64,000 bases of DNA from Avena insularis. Its lineage: Eukaryota > Streptophyta > Magnoliopsida > Poales > Poaceae. The position numbers and the translations under genes were made by a program. The first letter of the stretch is position 1. Each line of letters starts with the position of its first letter. Of this stretch, positions 11,917 through 22,154 are shown piece by piece. The DNA lies in NCBI GenBank assembly GCA_023614405.1, contig CM042693.1, positions 157,868,731-157,932,730 of the forward strand, given 5' to 3'. The notes beneath the pieces were generated by a model that worked only from the letters and a program-made list of their open reading frames with translations, did no database searches and was not told the DNA's origin.

Positions 11917-12931
11917 ATGGGTGACACTCCTCGTGCTCGTACTCGTGCTCATGCATGTGGTGCTACAAATGAGGGGGAATCTTCTAACCTTCCTCCACCA
12001 CCCTCCATGGTTCAACTCATGGCTATGTATGAGACCAACCATGCTGAATATATGAGGATCCAAGAAAGGATTGAGAGCAACACTGCTCAACACCAGAACA
12101 ATCAAGTGGGTATCAAGGATTTCATACGTCTCACCCCGCCAATCTATATCTATTCCACTGAACCACTTGATGCGGACTACTGTCTTCACACCATTGAGCG
12201 CAAACTTCAGGTTGGTCATGTTGCCCAAGCTGATTGGATGACTTATGCTACATATCACCTCAAGGGAGAAGCTAGCTACTGGTGGGAAAATTTCTTGGCA
12301 ATGCAAGCTGCTCATCATGTTGTTACATGGCAAGAGTTCACCGAAGCCTTCCGAGCCTATCATATTCCGGAGGTTCTGATGGATCAGAAGAGAGAGGAGT
12401 TACTCAAGCTGAAGCAGGTCACTGGTTTCGTGTGTGACTACCAGCGCAACTAAAATCATCTTGCATGCTATGCTACTGAAGAGGTCTCCACTGATGCTAA
12501 GAAGCAAAGCTCTGTTCCACTAGGGAATGGATTCTGAGGTTCACCGTGTTACCCGCCTAATGGACTTTGGTAACTTTGAAGCTCTGGTCAACAAGGCTAT
12601 GAAGGCCGAGAGTGGAAAGGTGGAGTATGAAGAAACCCGTAAGCGTCCTTAGGAGGGTTACACAAAGGCTAGTTCAAGCAATAAGAAGCGTCATGTCTTC
12701 GTTCCTTATAGTGCGGTGCCACGTGCTCCTTATACCCCAAGGTCTTCTGGATATGCTCCTCGTTCGAATGCTACTCCAAACAATGCTGGTGGAACAAACT
12801 ATCCTTCTGCTGGTACTGGATCAGGTCTCTGTTTTAACTGCCGCCAGCCTGGCCACTATGCAAGGGAGTGCCCTAAAAAATGTGCTGCTGAGAGAGCACC
12901 ACCAAATAAGAATGATAATTATCAAGGTTCC
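11917..12931 (+). pseudogene. gag: Gypsy gag with CCHC zinc knuckle
   Basis: The ATG at 11917 opens 179 codons to a stop at 12453. This covers the gag core: IKDFIRLTPPIY, LDADYCLHTIERKL, and YHLKGEASYWWENF followed by TWQEFTEAFRAYHIP. After the stop the frame shifts, but gag similarity continues (RVTRLMDFGNFEALVNKA near 12545). A second open segment (12716-12934) contains the intact CX2CX4HX4C knuckle CFNCRQPGHYAREC. Gag forms the virus-like particle and the knuckle binds RNA. At least two frame changes and two stops inactivate it. Confidence 0.82.
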
Positions 12932-12989
12932 TGAAGAGGTTGTCTAAACCATATCTCTACTGAGGAGGCTCAGGAAGATCTAAGAGTCA

Positions 12990-14229
12990 TCATTGGTATG
13001 CTTTGTATCAATCAAATTCCAGCTAAAGTTTCGTTTGATTCTAGAGCATCGCATTCATTCCTATCACAAACTTTTGCTGAAATGCATGGGATACGTTTTG
13101 AGGGGTTATCTGTTCCTCGGTTGGTTCTGTCTCCTTGTTCTAGTTGGCGTTCCACCATGGTTAGTCGTGGGAATCTAATTGAAGTTGCCTACCAACTTTC
13201 CCCACTTCTCTTCTTGCTCTTAAGTAAACTGACATTGACATCATTTTGGGCATGGACTAGTTGACTCACTATCAAGCAATCCTCGACTGTACAACCAAGT
13301 CTATGATTTTGACTAGTCCTGCTGGCATAACAGTCAAGTATTGGACAGTAGGATCACTATCTCCTTCAGCTGTTTCCATTCCTCAAGCGGAGTTGTATGC
13401 TCTTGAAGTTCTACCTCCACTAGAGATTCAAGATGTTTCTGTGGTATGTGAATTCCTGGATGTCTTTCCTGAAGAGTTGTCTGGCATGCCACTTGATCGA
13501 AGTGTGGAGTTTGTCATAGAGTTAGTTCCTAGAACTGCTCCTATTTCTAAGATACCTTATCATATGCCTCCTCATGAGCTAGTGGAGTTGAAGAAGCAAG
13601 TAGAGGAGTTAGAGGTAAAAGGATAAATTCAGCCCAGCACATCTTCTTAGGGATGTCCTACCATCTTTGTTAAGAAGCGGGATACCAATATACCGTGTTT
13701 TGTTGTGGATTATCACCCACTCAATGCTGTGACTATCAAGATCAAGTATTCTCTCCCTAGGATCAATAATCTTTTTGATCAGTTAAGTGGTGCCACCATA
13801 TTTTCCAAAATGGATCTGAGGTTAGGGTATCACCAGATAAAGATCCAAAAGGAAGATATTCTAAAGATTGCTTTCACCACTCGTTATGGTCTTTACGAGT
13901 ACATTGTCATGTCCTTTGGTCTCACTAATGCCCCAGCCACTTTTATGAGGCTTATGAACTCTGTCTTCATGGAGTATCCCGACAAGTTTGTTTTGGTCTA
14001 CATCGATGATATTCTGGTCTATTCCAAGACTAAAAAAGAACATGCCAAACATCTATGTTTGGTGTTGACAAAACTCCGAGAACATCGTCTCTACGCCAAG
14101 TTTTCCAAATGTGAGTTTTGGTTACAAGAGCTCGTCTTCCTTGGTCATGTTGTTTCTGCCAAAGAGATTGCTGTTATTCTAGATAAGATCCAGTCTATCC
14201 TCGACTGGGAATCTCCCAAGTCCCTGTAA
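12990..14229 (+). pseudogene. pol: Gypsy protease and reverse transcriptase
   Basis: The protease motif reads FDSRASHSF; the normally Gly codon of the Asp-Ser-Gly active site is AGA (13043-13045), a likely inactivating change. DIILGMDWL follows across a frame change near 13255. The RT begins after DVFPEELSGMP and includes [36 protein letters not shown] and the intact catalytic YIDD at 13999-14010, then [19 protein letters not shown]. Stops at 13624-13626 and 13648-13650 and a frameshift at about 14226 break it. Confidence 0.88.
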
Positions 14230-14790
14230 GGATGTCCGAAGCTTTCTTGGATTGGCTGGTTATTACAGTTGGTTCATTGAGAACTTTTCCAAGTTTTCAA
14301 AGCCGATGACTGATCTTCTAAAGAAGGATAAGATGTTTGAATGGTCTAAAAAGTCTAAATAAATCTTCTAGGTTTTTAAAACTAGGCTAACAATTGCTCC
14401 GGTACTAGTTCTTCCAGACACTAGCAAAGACTTCGTTATATTTTGTGATGCTTCTCACCAAGGTCTTGGATGTGTGTTGATGCAAGATGGTCATGTGATA
14501 GCTTATGCTTCCCGGCAATTAAAACCACTTGAGAACAACTACCCAACTCATGATGTTGAGCTTGCAGCTGTTGTTCATGCTCTTAAGCAATGGCGACATT
14601 ACCTCCTTGGTAGTCGTTGTGAGTTATAGTCGGATCATCAGAGTCTAAAGTATATTTTCACACAACCTAATATGAATCTCAGGCAAAGAAGATGGTTGGA
14701 ACTCATCAAGGACTATGATTTGGGTCCCAACTATCAACCCGGCAAAGCCAATGTCGTTGCTAATGCGCTAAGATGTAAGTCTTACTGCAA
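14230..14790 (+). pseudogene. pol: Gypsy RNase H domain
   Basis: Encodes RSFLGLAGYYSWFI, then [38 protein letters not shown] and the NMNLRQRRWLELIKDYD stretch that ends the domain. The first Asp of the active site is present. It carries TAA at 14360-14362 and the stops TAG 14369-14371 and TAG 14627-14629; the two TAGs occur at the same codons in the fragment at 10905-11588. Confidence 0.85.
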
Positions 14791-15287
14791 CAACCTGATG
14801 ATCAAACAAGTTCAACCTTCTCTTCATGAAGAATTTGCTCGATTGAACCTTGAAGTAGTTCCTCGTCGATTCCTTTCTACTCTTGAAGTGAAGTCTTCTC
14901 TAGAGGATAAAATTAAAGCTTCTCAAATGCAAGAACCTGAGATTGACACGATTAAAGAGAACGTTGGTAGCGGAGTTGCTAAATGTTTCTCCGTTAACGA
15001 AGAATGTGTTCTATATTTTGGTACATGTCTGGTAGTACCGAATGGAAAGGACTTGAAGCAGATAATTCTTATCGAAGCTCATGAATCACCCCTTTCTATC
15101 CACCCTGGAGGTACCAAGATGTATCGGGATCTTTGTCAAAGATTTTGGTGGTATGGTATGAAGAAGGATATCGCTCGTTATGTTGCCGAATGTGACGTTT
15201 TTATCGCATCAAGGCTGAACACCAAAGGTATGCTGGTCTCCTATAACCACATCATATTCCTGAATGGCAATGGGATGAAGTTGGTAT
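14791..15287 (+). pseudogene. pol: Gypsy integrase, 5' part
   Basis: Continues the open frame from 14672. The zinc-binding module is visible as HESPLSIHPGGTKMYRDL, then WWYGMKKDIARYVAECDVF; the second Cys of the C-x2-C pair is Phe and a frame change follows immediately. The DNA after it still aligns to the integrase core start (EWQWDEVG in the shifted frame). The CACTA insertion interrupts the Met codon of the following GMDFI motif. Confidence 0.82.
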
Positions 15288-15301
15288 CACTAGTAGGAAA
15301 A
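15288..15301 (+). repeat. CACTA terminal inverted repeat (left, 3' end of element)
   Basis: CACTAGTAGGAAAA. It matches the right terminus at 12 of the first 13 bases and directly follows the TAT target duplication. Confidence 0.9.
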
Positions 15302-15330
15302 CCTTCATTAGTGGTGCATCCATTTTGGCC

Positions 15331-15500
15331 TTCTGTGGAGCATATCAGATGCGCCACTGTTATGTGGAGCATTTCGAAATGCGCCACAGAAGTCATGATA
15401 CTTATGTGGCGCATTCTGCCAGATGCGCCACATGACAGTGTCCAAAATGTGCCACTAAAGTCGTATACGCCACAGAACATCAAAACAGATGTGCCACTGG
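15331..15500. repeat. CACTA subterminal repeats, 3' side
   Basis: Six or more degenerate copies of a word of the type TGTGGCGCAT in both orientations (for example around 15334, 15350, 15364, 15380, 15404 and 15421). In En/Spm elements such arrays bind the TnpA-type protein; that role is inferred here. Confidence 0.75.
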
Positions 15501-16283
15501 TGTGTATATCAGGTATTAACAAAAATCAGTACTGGTCCATAATCAGTGTGGTTGTATAGGTGTTATACAGTATTATGCAGGTATTATACACATAGCAGTA
15601 GAAACAGTATATTTCACTTAGTATATGAAAACAAACATAATACAAACACGAATATAGTTCCATCACACTACTTAGAGACCGATCGAGGTAGACAAGTGGT
15701 CATCACATTACAATACAAGTCAAAGGTGGCAAATATTTATACAAGTGTTTGGTACAAAGTTCACCATCTCATCACATTACAAATGAAGTGGTCACCGCCT
15801 ACACTGGAATCAAACAGAATACAGCTGTGATGACGGTGAGCAAGAGCAAGAGCACTAGCAATATCTTCATATGGTTCTCCTTCCATAGGTAGTTCCTCCA
15901 CTTGGCTATCGCCTCCTCTAGAGTCGCGTATCTTTGTAGTTGTTGCCACTAAACATGTTCACCTGTTTCTGACAGTCCTCCCACTCATCGTAGACTCCTG
16001 GAACCCAACCCTTGTACACCACGTACCACTTTGTCATCTCTATAGATAAGGCATATTAGTAAATCATTCAACAGAAAGAACTAAATTGGTTCACATGCAT
16101 ATATGTTCACATAAACTAAAGCAAAAGATTAGTAAACATAAAATATAGCACATCGATCACAATCATAGAACTTTGACGACAACGACCACAATAGTGAAGT
16201 TTACAACATACGACCATAGTAGTATAGTTTGTGACACAACACTACACACATACATCTATGATAATTCTAGGCACACACATCGA
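15501..16283. other. Non-coding 3' region of the CACTA element
   Basis: AT-rich, no coding frame with any recognisable similarity. It lies downstream of the TNP1-type gene (minus strand) and probably contains its 3' UTR. Short CATCACATTACAA words repeat near 15700 and 15770. Confidence 0.45.
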
Positions 16284-19200
16284 TCATTGTTGATAACTGC
16301 TAACGCTCGGCTTTGGGAACGATAGATAGCCATCCTTCGTCATCCATGTCCTGTTGTCACCCTGCTTATGAAGAATATTTTCAATATCCCTCTTAGTCAA
16401 CCCTCTATTGTGTATTAGGACCCCTCCCCTTGTGTTGACATCTTCCACGATGATTTCTGACAACTTAACCTGGATGCGATGGAAGTCTTCTCTAAGATCA
16501 TCATCGTCGCTTTGCGCCAAATTTTTGGCCCATGCTTGAAGACTAGATGGCAGAGTTAGGTTCTCGCAATCCTAGACAAACCCTTTAAGGTGATGCGTGA
16601 CGTAGAAGACCTCCTTGGCACCGCCAATAGCCGGCTCCTTGACGCAGGGGAACTCGAGCACGTGCTTGAACATGTGTTTGTCATCCTTGATACATTCCCC
16701 CTTGCTGACGAAGGGGCATCCCTTTCTAGCGTAGGCCTCAAGAGCCTCATTCAGAATACCCCTTATTCTGGTGTAGTATTTCTTCTTCTTCTGACTCGCC
16801 GAGTCGAAATACGTTACTATCGAGTACTTTGTGGAAATGAAGATGAGTGTGCAGTATTTGTCTCTGCATAACATGATTGAAACATGATGTTGGAAAAGGG
16901 CAAAGGAAGAAAGCTATAAGAAAGCCTAAGTTACCAATGCTAGCGGGTGTGTCTACTTACTCGGGAAAGAAAGGAAAAAGAAGCGTGTTCGTCCTCTTGT
17001 GGTCCACCATGAACTTCTCGAGGTACGCAGTCACCTTGGACGCGTCTTTGATCCTTCCCTCAACTGGCTATCACGCATGTAGTAGGGATCCACTATCGCG
17101 ATGTAGGGGGTTTCCTCTCTCTTGGTCTTCATCGCCAAATTGAGCGTGAATAGGAGGACCATGTTATAGTCCAGCCGTTTCGAGAGAAATAGCTTGAAGA
17201 TGTCCTCGTATGCTATGAAGAACACGTCCGTAGGGGCTTCATGGATGAAGTCCACGTCCGATGGCACCTTGATAGTGAAAACCAGGTAATTTAGATCTTT
17301 GTCTTTAAGAATTATGCCCTCTAGTGTCTTGATACTATCACTCAAAGCGAGCATATGTTCACGAGTAAGGCGAAGCAGCTCCAGAGTCAATACCGCTTCA
17401 CTGGCTATATGTATCCTAGGCAAGCCATCCTCGCGGGCTGGTATGACGTCATCCTTAGCCCGGATCCTCTTCGGAGGAGGTTGGCTCTTGGCTTTCTTAC
17501 CTCTCTTCCTGTGCTTCTTCGTCATATGAGCAGGCTCCTCCACTGGGGATGCTAAGTGCTCAACGGCCGCCTTTTGGATTGTGCGAGGGATAAAGACGAA
17601 TCCAAAAGGTTTCTCCTGTTGATCGGTAGTCGGAGGCATCTCTTGAGATAAACCACGGAAGACCAGGCGTTGCGTGCATGTAGTGGGACGCCCACCTTGA
17701 CTATCGCGAGTGACAAAGGGTTCTTCATCCACAGTAGGAATGTACAATCCATTGCCGGTGCCGGTGTTGATGAAGTCGTCGATGTTGACAAATTCTTCAT
17801 CGTCATCGTTGTTGCCACCATGTGGTGATGGTGGTGGCAGGGGTGATGGTGGTTGTGTTGCGACGGCTTCGCCATTGGGGAGGCCCACACGCTCCCAACA
17901 GTTGTTGCTGGCGACTGGTGGTGGCGACAACGACAGGTGGCTTCCGAGGTGGTGGCCGGACGATCGATGTGGCGCTGGTGACAGCTGGCTTCCGAGGTGG
18001 TGGCCGGATGATCGAGGTGGCGTCGATGTGCCCCGTAAGACGAATCTGAGTCTTCGACCGTGTCAAGGGCCAACCGTGGCATTCTGCAAGGGTCTTGTGT
18101 TCGTTGGCTCCCTGAGGTTGAAAGGGGGGTCCATGTCATCGCACCCTGGCAACACCCGAGCAATCCGGACCCTCTTCACGGCATCATCCATTGCATTGTT
18201 GTTCATCGTGTGGTTCTCTGGTTGTATGATAATGCCCTTGGCAACATCCGTCAACTCGCCGCCGGCAACTTTGTGGAGTAGTACGCAAGCAGTGTCCTGA
18301 GTCAAAACACATATGTTGGGCATCATGATCGAGGTGGCAGTCACCAAAGGCGCATAAAGAAGATGAAGCAGAGTAACTAATTAGTTACCTTGGTGAGGGC
18401 GTTGAGCTCGGCTAATGTTGACACACGGCCGGTCCCGGCGGCAGGCCTATTATCATCATCATTCTCCCGCGGTATTGGTGCCGCCGCCGGCTGCGGCTTG
18501 GTATTTTTGGCGGGAGCAGCAGGGGCAGCTGTGCAACGACCAGCTCTTGCGGCTGCGCTGCGACGATGGTGGCCGGCGGGGTCACCAAGTCCGGCGACAC
18601 GTTAACGTTGATGCTTGAGTTGCTGCCGCTAAAGCTGGGCACGTGTATCGGCCCATGTCGACCTGTCGTATTCCAAACAGCTAGCCCCTCCATCAACCCA
18701 AGGGGGATGATCGTGCGAAGCTTCTCATCCACTAACCTGTCCATTTATTTCTCGTCCACTTTTTCCTCTAATGTCTTCACCTTCAACTTCAGCTCTTCAA
18801 CCTCGGCTTTATCTTTAGCCGACGACTGGTTCTTCCTCTCCCTCCTCTTCTTTGCGTCCTCTTTGTAGTACTCGGTAAACTTCATGCTCGTACCGAATCC
18901 GGACACACAGCCAGCTGATTTTGGTGGAAAATTCTTGTCCCTCTTCTTGTAAGTGTTCGTCGCCCTGTTGAAAACAGTGTCCCATGGCTCCGCCGCCGAA
19001 TCCTGGGACGACAAGTCATGGGTAGCGTTCAATTCCTTCTCCTGCAGAGAGACAAGGAGAGGTGAACCCATGCATTTAGATTCTTGGCTTAATTATTTTA
19101 ATTTGAAACTCTTGAGAGATCCACGGTAAATTCCTTACCAGCTCCTCCTCAAAGTCCTTCACATCCGGGTCGTCGGTGACGAACTCCCCTGTAACAGGGT

Positions 19201-20144
19201 CTAGGTAGTAGCGGGCTCGGACAAAGTTTCGGATCTGCAGGTCTGTGATTTTTTGCCATGGGTTCTCTTTACCCAGGCGTTCAAGCTCGGCTTCCTCCTT
19301 GTCCCAAATGGGTTGTTTCCCTCTGTATCTGCTGCTTCCAAGTCGGTGGTACCTATGTTCTGCTGTCGCATAGTCTTTCCCCACTCAGTCCATGCTTTAG
19401 AGTAAGTGGTATCTAAGTCCGCCTTGAATATCTTGAACTCTTCTTCGTGGAGCATCGTATTTTTCGTACTTATAATCTCCCAGCTTTCACCTTTGTCAAT
19501 GTTGTTCTTTACCCGGGTTTTCCAGCTTCTCAAGGCGTTGCTCATCTTTGTCAATGCTAGTTTGTTCACCGGGTTCTTTCTCTCCAGGTTTCTGAACTTC
19601 TCTGGGAATGTGTATCGCTTGTGAAGCTTCTTAAGCAGGTTCTTGACCAAAGCCTAATTAGGAGCACTTCGGATGTACTTCGTGTTGATTGACATGCTTT
19701 CCCGGACGATGCACCCGAGTGGCATGCCATACCCGCAGGCAATCGATGCCGGTGCAATGGGTTGGCCACCTTCTGTGACCTCGGTGAACTCATCACAGAC
19801 GTTGGCGAGCACTTGCGGCTTCCGATCCTTAATCTCCTTCTTCTTCTTCCTGTATAGCGGCCGGGTTGCCGTTACCGCCATCTGTGCGCCCGCCGCCATC
19901 CGTGGTGGTGTTACCCTCCTCCCCGCCTTCACTAGTTCCATCATAGTCGTCGTCGCCCCCTCGTAATCTGGATCTTCCTCGTTGCCCCAGCACCTCCGAT
20001 GACGGTCGCCGGTGGTGGTGTCATTCTCATCTCCTCTGCCTCATCATGCTCTTGGGATGGCCCCCAGAACGACTTGTTGGCCTATTGGGCTAGATCCTCG
20101 ATGCTCATGTGTTTAGAAGGACAGGCCTCGTCGTTGGTCAACAT
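16284..20144 (-). pseudogene. CACTA TNP1-type gene with C-terminal Ulp1-like domain
   Basis: Minus strand, multi-exon. The ATG at 20144 opens LTNDEACPSKHMSIEDLAQ, then a stop. Open segments in order: 19944-19654, 19650-19201, 19384-19076, 19071-18745, 18744-18412, 18347-18063, 17930-17031, 16874-16572 and 16520-16284. The 19.65-18.7 kb part matches the plant Transposase_24 (Ptta/En/Spm) family: LRSWKTRVKNNIDKG, ITDLQIRNFVRARYYLDP and SAGCVSGFGTSMKF, with a coiled coil at its end. The C-terminal part (about 17.3-16.57 kb) resembles Ulp1 (C48) cysteine peptidases fused to such proteins: LDYNMVLLFTLNL, then IVTYFDSASQKKK and FYVTHHLKG. The expected catalytic Cys before the FYV motif is not Cys. 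One likely intron is about 18389-18302. A Pro/Arg repeat lies at 17920-18050. TnpA-like proteins bind subterminal repeats. Confidence 0.78.
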
Positions 20145-20197
20145 GTTTTCGCTTTATTATTAAAAAAAGAGGTAAAAAGTTAGCACAAATATCGACC

Positions 20198-20285
20198 AAA
20201 AAATTCGGCATGACCTTTGCTATTTTTTTGGACCTACGAGTGTCCATTTCTCAACCGAAACGGAAGTGAATCAACACTTAGGGAG
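20198..20285 (-). promoter_or_regulatory. Leader element shared with the TNP2 gene (copy B)
   Basis: About 88 bp lying just upstream of the TNP1-type ATG on the minus strand. It shares blocks with 25726-25813: AAAAATTCGGCATGACCTTT, then GGAC-TA-G-GTG, then CCGAAA-GGAA-TGAATCAACA. The same order and spacing occur upstream of the other transposase gene, which points to a shared promoter or 5' UTR element. Confidence 0.6.
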
Positions 20286-20589
20286 AAATGGGCAACTCAA
20301 TTGAAATACCTGGAAGAAAAAACAGCCCCACAGCCCCATTGACAACCCCATTGACCCCATCCATCATTCTCACACACAAAGAAAATAACCCAATCCATCA
20401 TCGCCGCCTCCACTTCCATCATCCATCATTAATGATTCATACAAAAAGCTTTTATACGATAGTATACAACAGATACATACACAACAGTATACAATACACA
20501 ACAGTGTGCACAACATAATAGAGGTATGCCAGAGCACAACATCCCTTGCCAGATACTATGCCAGAGCACAGATACAATACACAGAAGTA

Positions 20590-21135
20590 TGCCTTAATAA
20601 AATTTAGCTACTGTTTTTTATAAAAATTAAGTAGCACAGATATAATAAACACATAACAGATTCAAATGAAGCTTCTGAATTTTAAAGCTTCTGAATGTAG
20701 TAGATACAATAAAATTTGCATTGTTTTTTATTATAACAGATACACACATAACATCTGAATTTGCTCTGGCATACACACATAACATCTGAATTTGCAAGCT
20801 TTTGAATTTGCTACTGTTTTTTATCATAACAGATATACACATAAAATATTCAAAGATTGTTTTTTATCCAGGAGCACATATAATAGATTCAGATATTGTT
20901 TTTTATAATAAAATTTGCATTGTTTTTTTATCCAGGAGCAGACATCCAGGAGCCATATTTTAACATCCAATTTCAGAGATATAAAGTTTAGAGATATAAA
21001 GTTCAGAGATATAAAGTTCATCCAGATTCAGAGATATAAAGTTCAGAGATATAAAGTTCATCCATATTTTAACATCCAGCAGCACCCATCCATATTCATA
21101 GATATAAAGTTCAGAGATTTTTCACTTGCAGAGAT
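20590..21135. repeat. AT-rich repeat cluster with a GATATAAAGTTCA tandem array
   Basis: At 20970-21110 the word CAGAGATATAAAGTTCA (or close variants) repeats at least six times. From 20600 to 20940 words like TTGTTTTTTATNATAACAGAT repeat loosely. From 21130 to 21310 GAGATTATCTACA recurs four or more times. No coding capacity is credible. Confidence 0.75.
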
Positions 21136-21404
21136 TATCTACAAGTAATCTGTGCTAGAGATTATCTGTGCTCTATCACTTGTAGTTGTTTCTGATTCAG
21201 ACCTAATTGCATTCACATGTAGAGATTATCTACACTTGTATAGACCTAATTGCACCTGTAGAGATTATCTACAAGTAATTGCATTCAGACCTAATTGCAC
21301 TTGTACAAGAAGAACAAGAGAGGATGTCCTGGAGCATGTACCTACGATGGCGAGACGGAGCAGGATGGGGAGGTGGTTGTGGCGGCGGTGCTCCTGCTGC
21401 GGGA

Positions 21405-21600
21405 CGGCCCTTCTCCTCCTCCACGGGCTCCGATAGCGGCGACCGGCTGGCGGCGCTAGGGTTCCTCCTCCACGGGCTCCGACAGCGGCGATCGGCTGGC
21501 GGCGCTAGGGTTCCTCCTCCAAGGGCTCCGACAGCAGCTAGGGTTCCTTCTCCACTGGCTTCCTCCTCCACGGGCTCCTCCTCCGGCTCCAACAGCATTT
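21405..21600. repeat. GC-rich tandem repeat in the region between CACTA genes
   Basis: A unit of about 60 bp containing CTAGGGTTCCTCCTCCACGG, GGCTCCGACAGCGGCG and CTGGCGGCG repeats two to three times with decay. It lies upstream of the TNP1-type gene and is probably 5' leader or promoter sequence rather than coding. Confidence 0.7.
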
Positions 21601-21740
21601 ACGGTGGTGCTAGGGTGCGTGCGGGCGGCGTTAGGGTTCTGGGGCGCTCTGGTGCATGCGGGCCGTCGGAATGTCGATTTTGGGAAATTGGCAAAGTGGG
21701 GGAAGGGGAAGGCCGAACCGTGTATTTTGGCTAAGTGTGA

Positions 21741-21822
21741 AACTTCTGTGGCGCATTCCTCCAATATGCGCCACAGAAGTTGGAACTTCTGTGGCGCATA
21801 TTGGAGGAATGTGCCACAGAAC
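21741..21822. repeat. Near-perfect 41-bp inverted repeat with GTGGCGCAT modules
   Basis: Arm 21741-21781 and arm 21784-21822 are reverse complements with one or two mismatches and a 2-bp centre, so the strand can fold into one long hairpin. Each arm is itself a smaller palindrome (AACTTCTGTGGCGCAT ... ATGCGCCACAGAAGTT). It is an internal copy of the subterminal repeat module, placed between the two transposase genes. Confidence 0.88.
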
Positions 21823-21885
21823 ATGTGCGCTTGGTCCAAAAGCAGCGTGGCATAGTAGTTTGCATCAAACACTCACCTATCCTTG

Positions 21886-21951
21886 TGGTCAGTCCTGGGG
21901 CTCTAAATCTGGGTAGCCCAGGTTCGAATCCTGACTGTTTTAGACTTTTTT
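21886..21951 (+). promoter_or_regulatory. tRNA-like pol III A box, B box and T-run terminator
   Basis: TGGTCAGTCCTGG (21886-21898) resembles an A box, GGTTCGAATCC (21921-21931) is a perfect B box, and TTTTTT follows at 21946-21951. Spacing fits a tRNA or tRNA-derived short element. No complete tRNA cloverleaf could be drawn: the anticodon arm pairs poorly, while CCTGGGGCT and AGCCCAGG form a strong hairpin instead. Confidence 0.4.
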
Positions 21952-22154
21952 CCTTATTTAAAAAATATTTTTAATTATATGTGACAAATATATTTAATTA
22001 TGTTATATTAAAACAAGCAAGAACATATAAATATATATATTTAAAACCAAGAACATACACATGCATATATATACGAATATCACCATATATGTTTTAGTCT
22101 CTAACTAATACACAAAAAAGGTCACACGTCGTCATGTGATGTGTCGAGCTAGCC

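Noticed and set aside
15331..15500. CRISPR-like array of short repeats
   Set aside because: The repeats are inverted and variable in spacing, have no unique spacers, and lie inside a plant CACTA terminus; they are subterminal binding-site repeats.
20600..21135. Coding potential in repeated frames such as NFISLNFISLNF
   Set aside because: The frame arises only from translation of the GATATAAAGTTCA tandem array and has no start or context.
21886..21951. A functional tRNA gene
   Set aside because: Although A and B boxes are present, I could not fold a proper anticodon arm or a 7-bp acceptor stem, so only the promoter-like boxes are reported.
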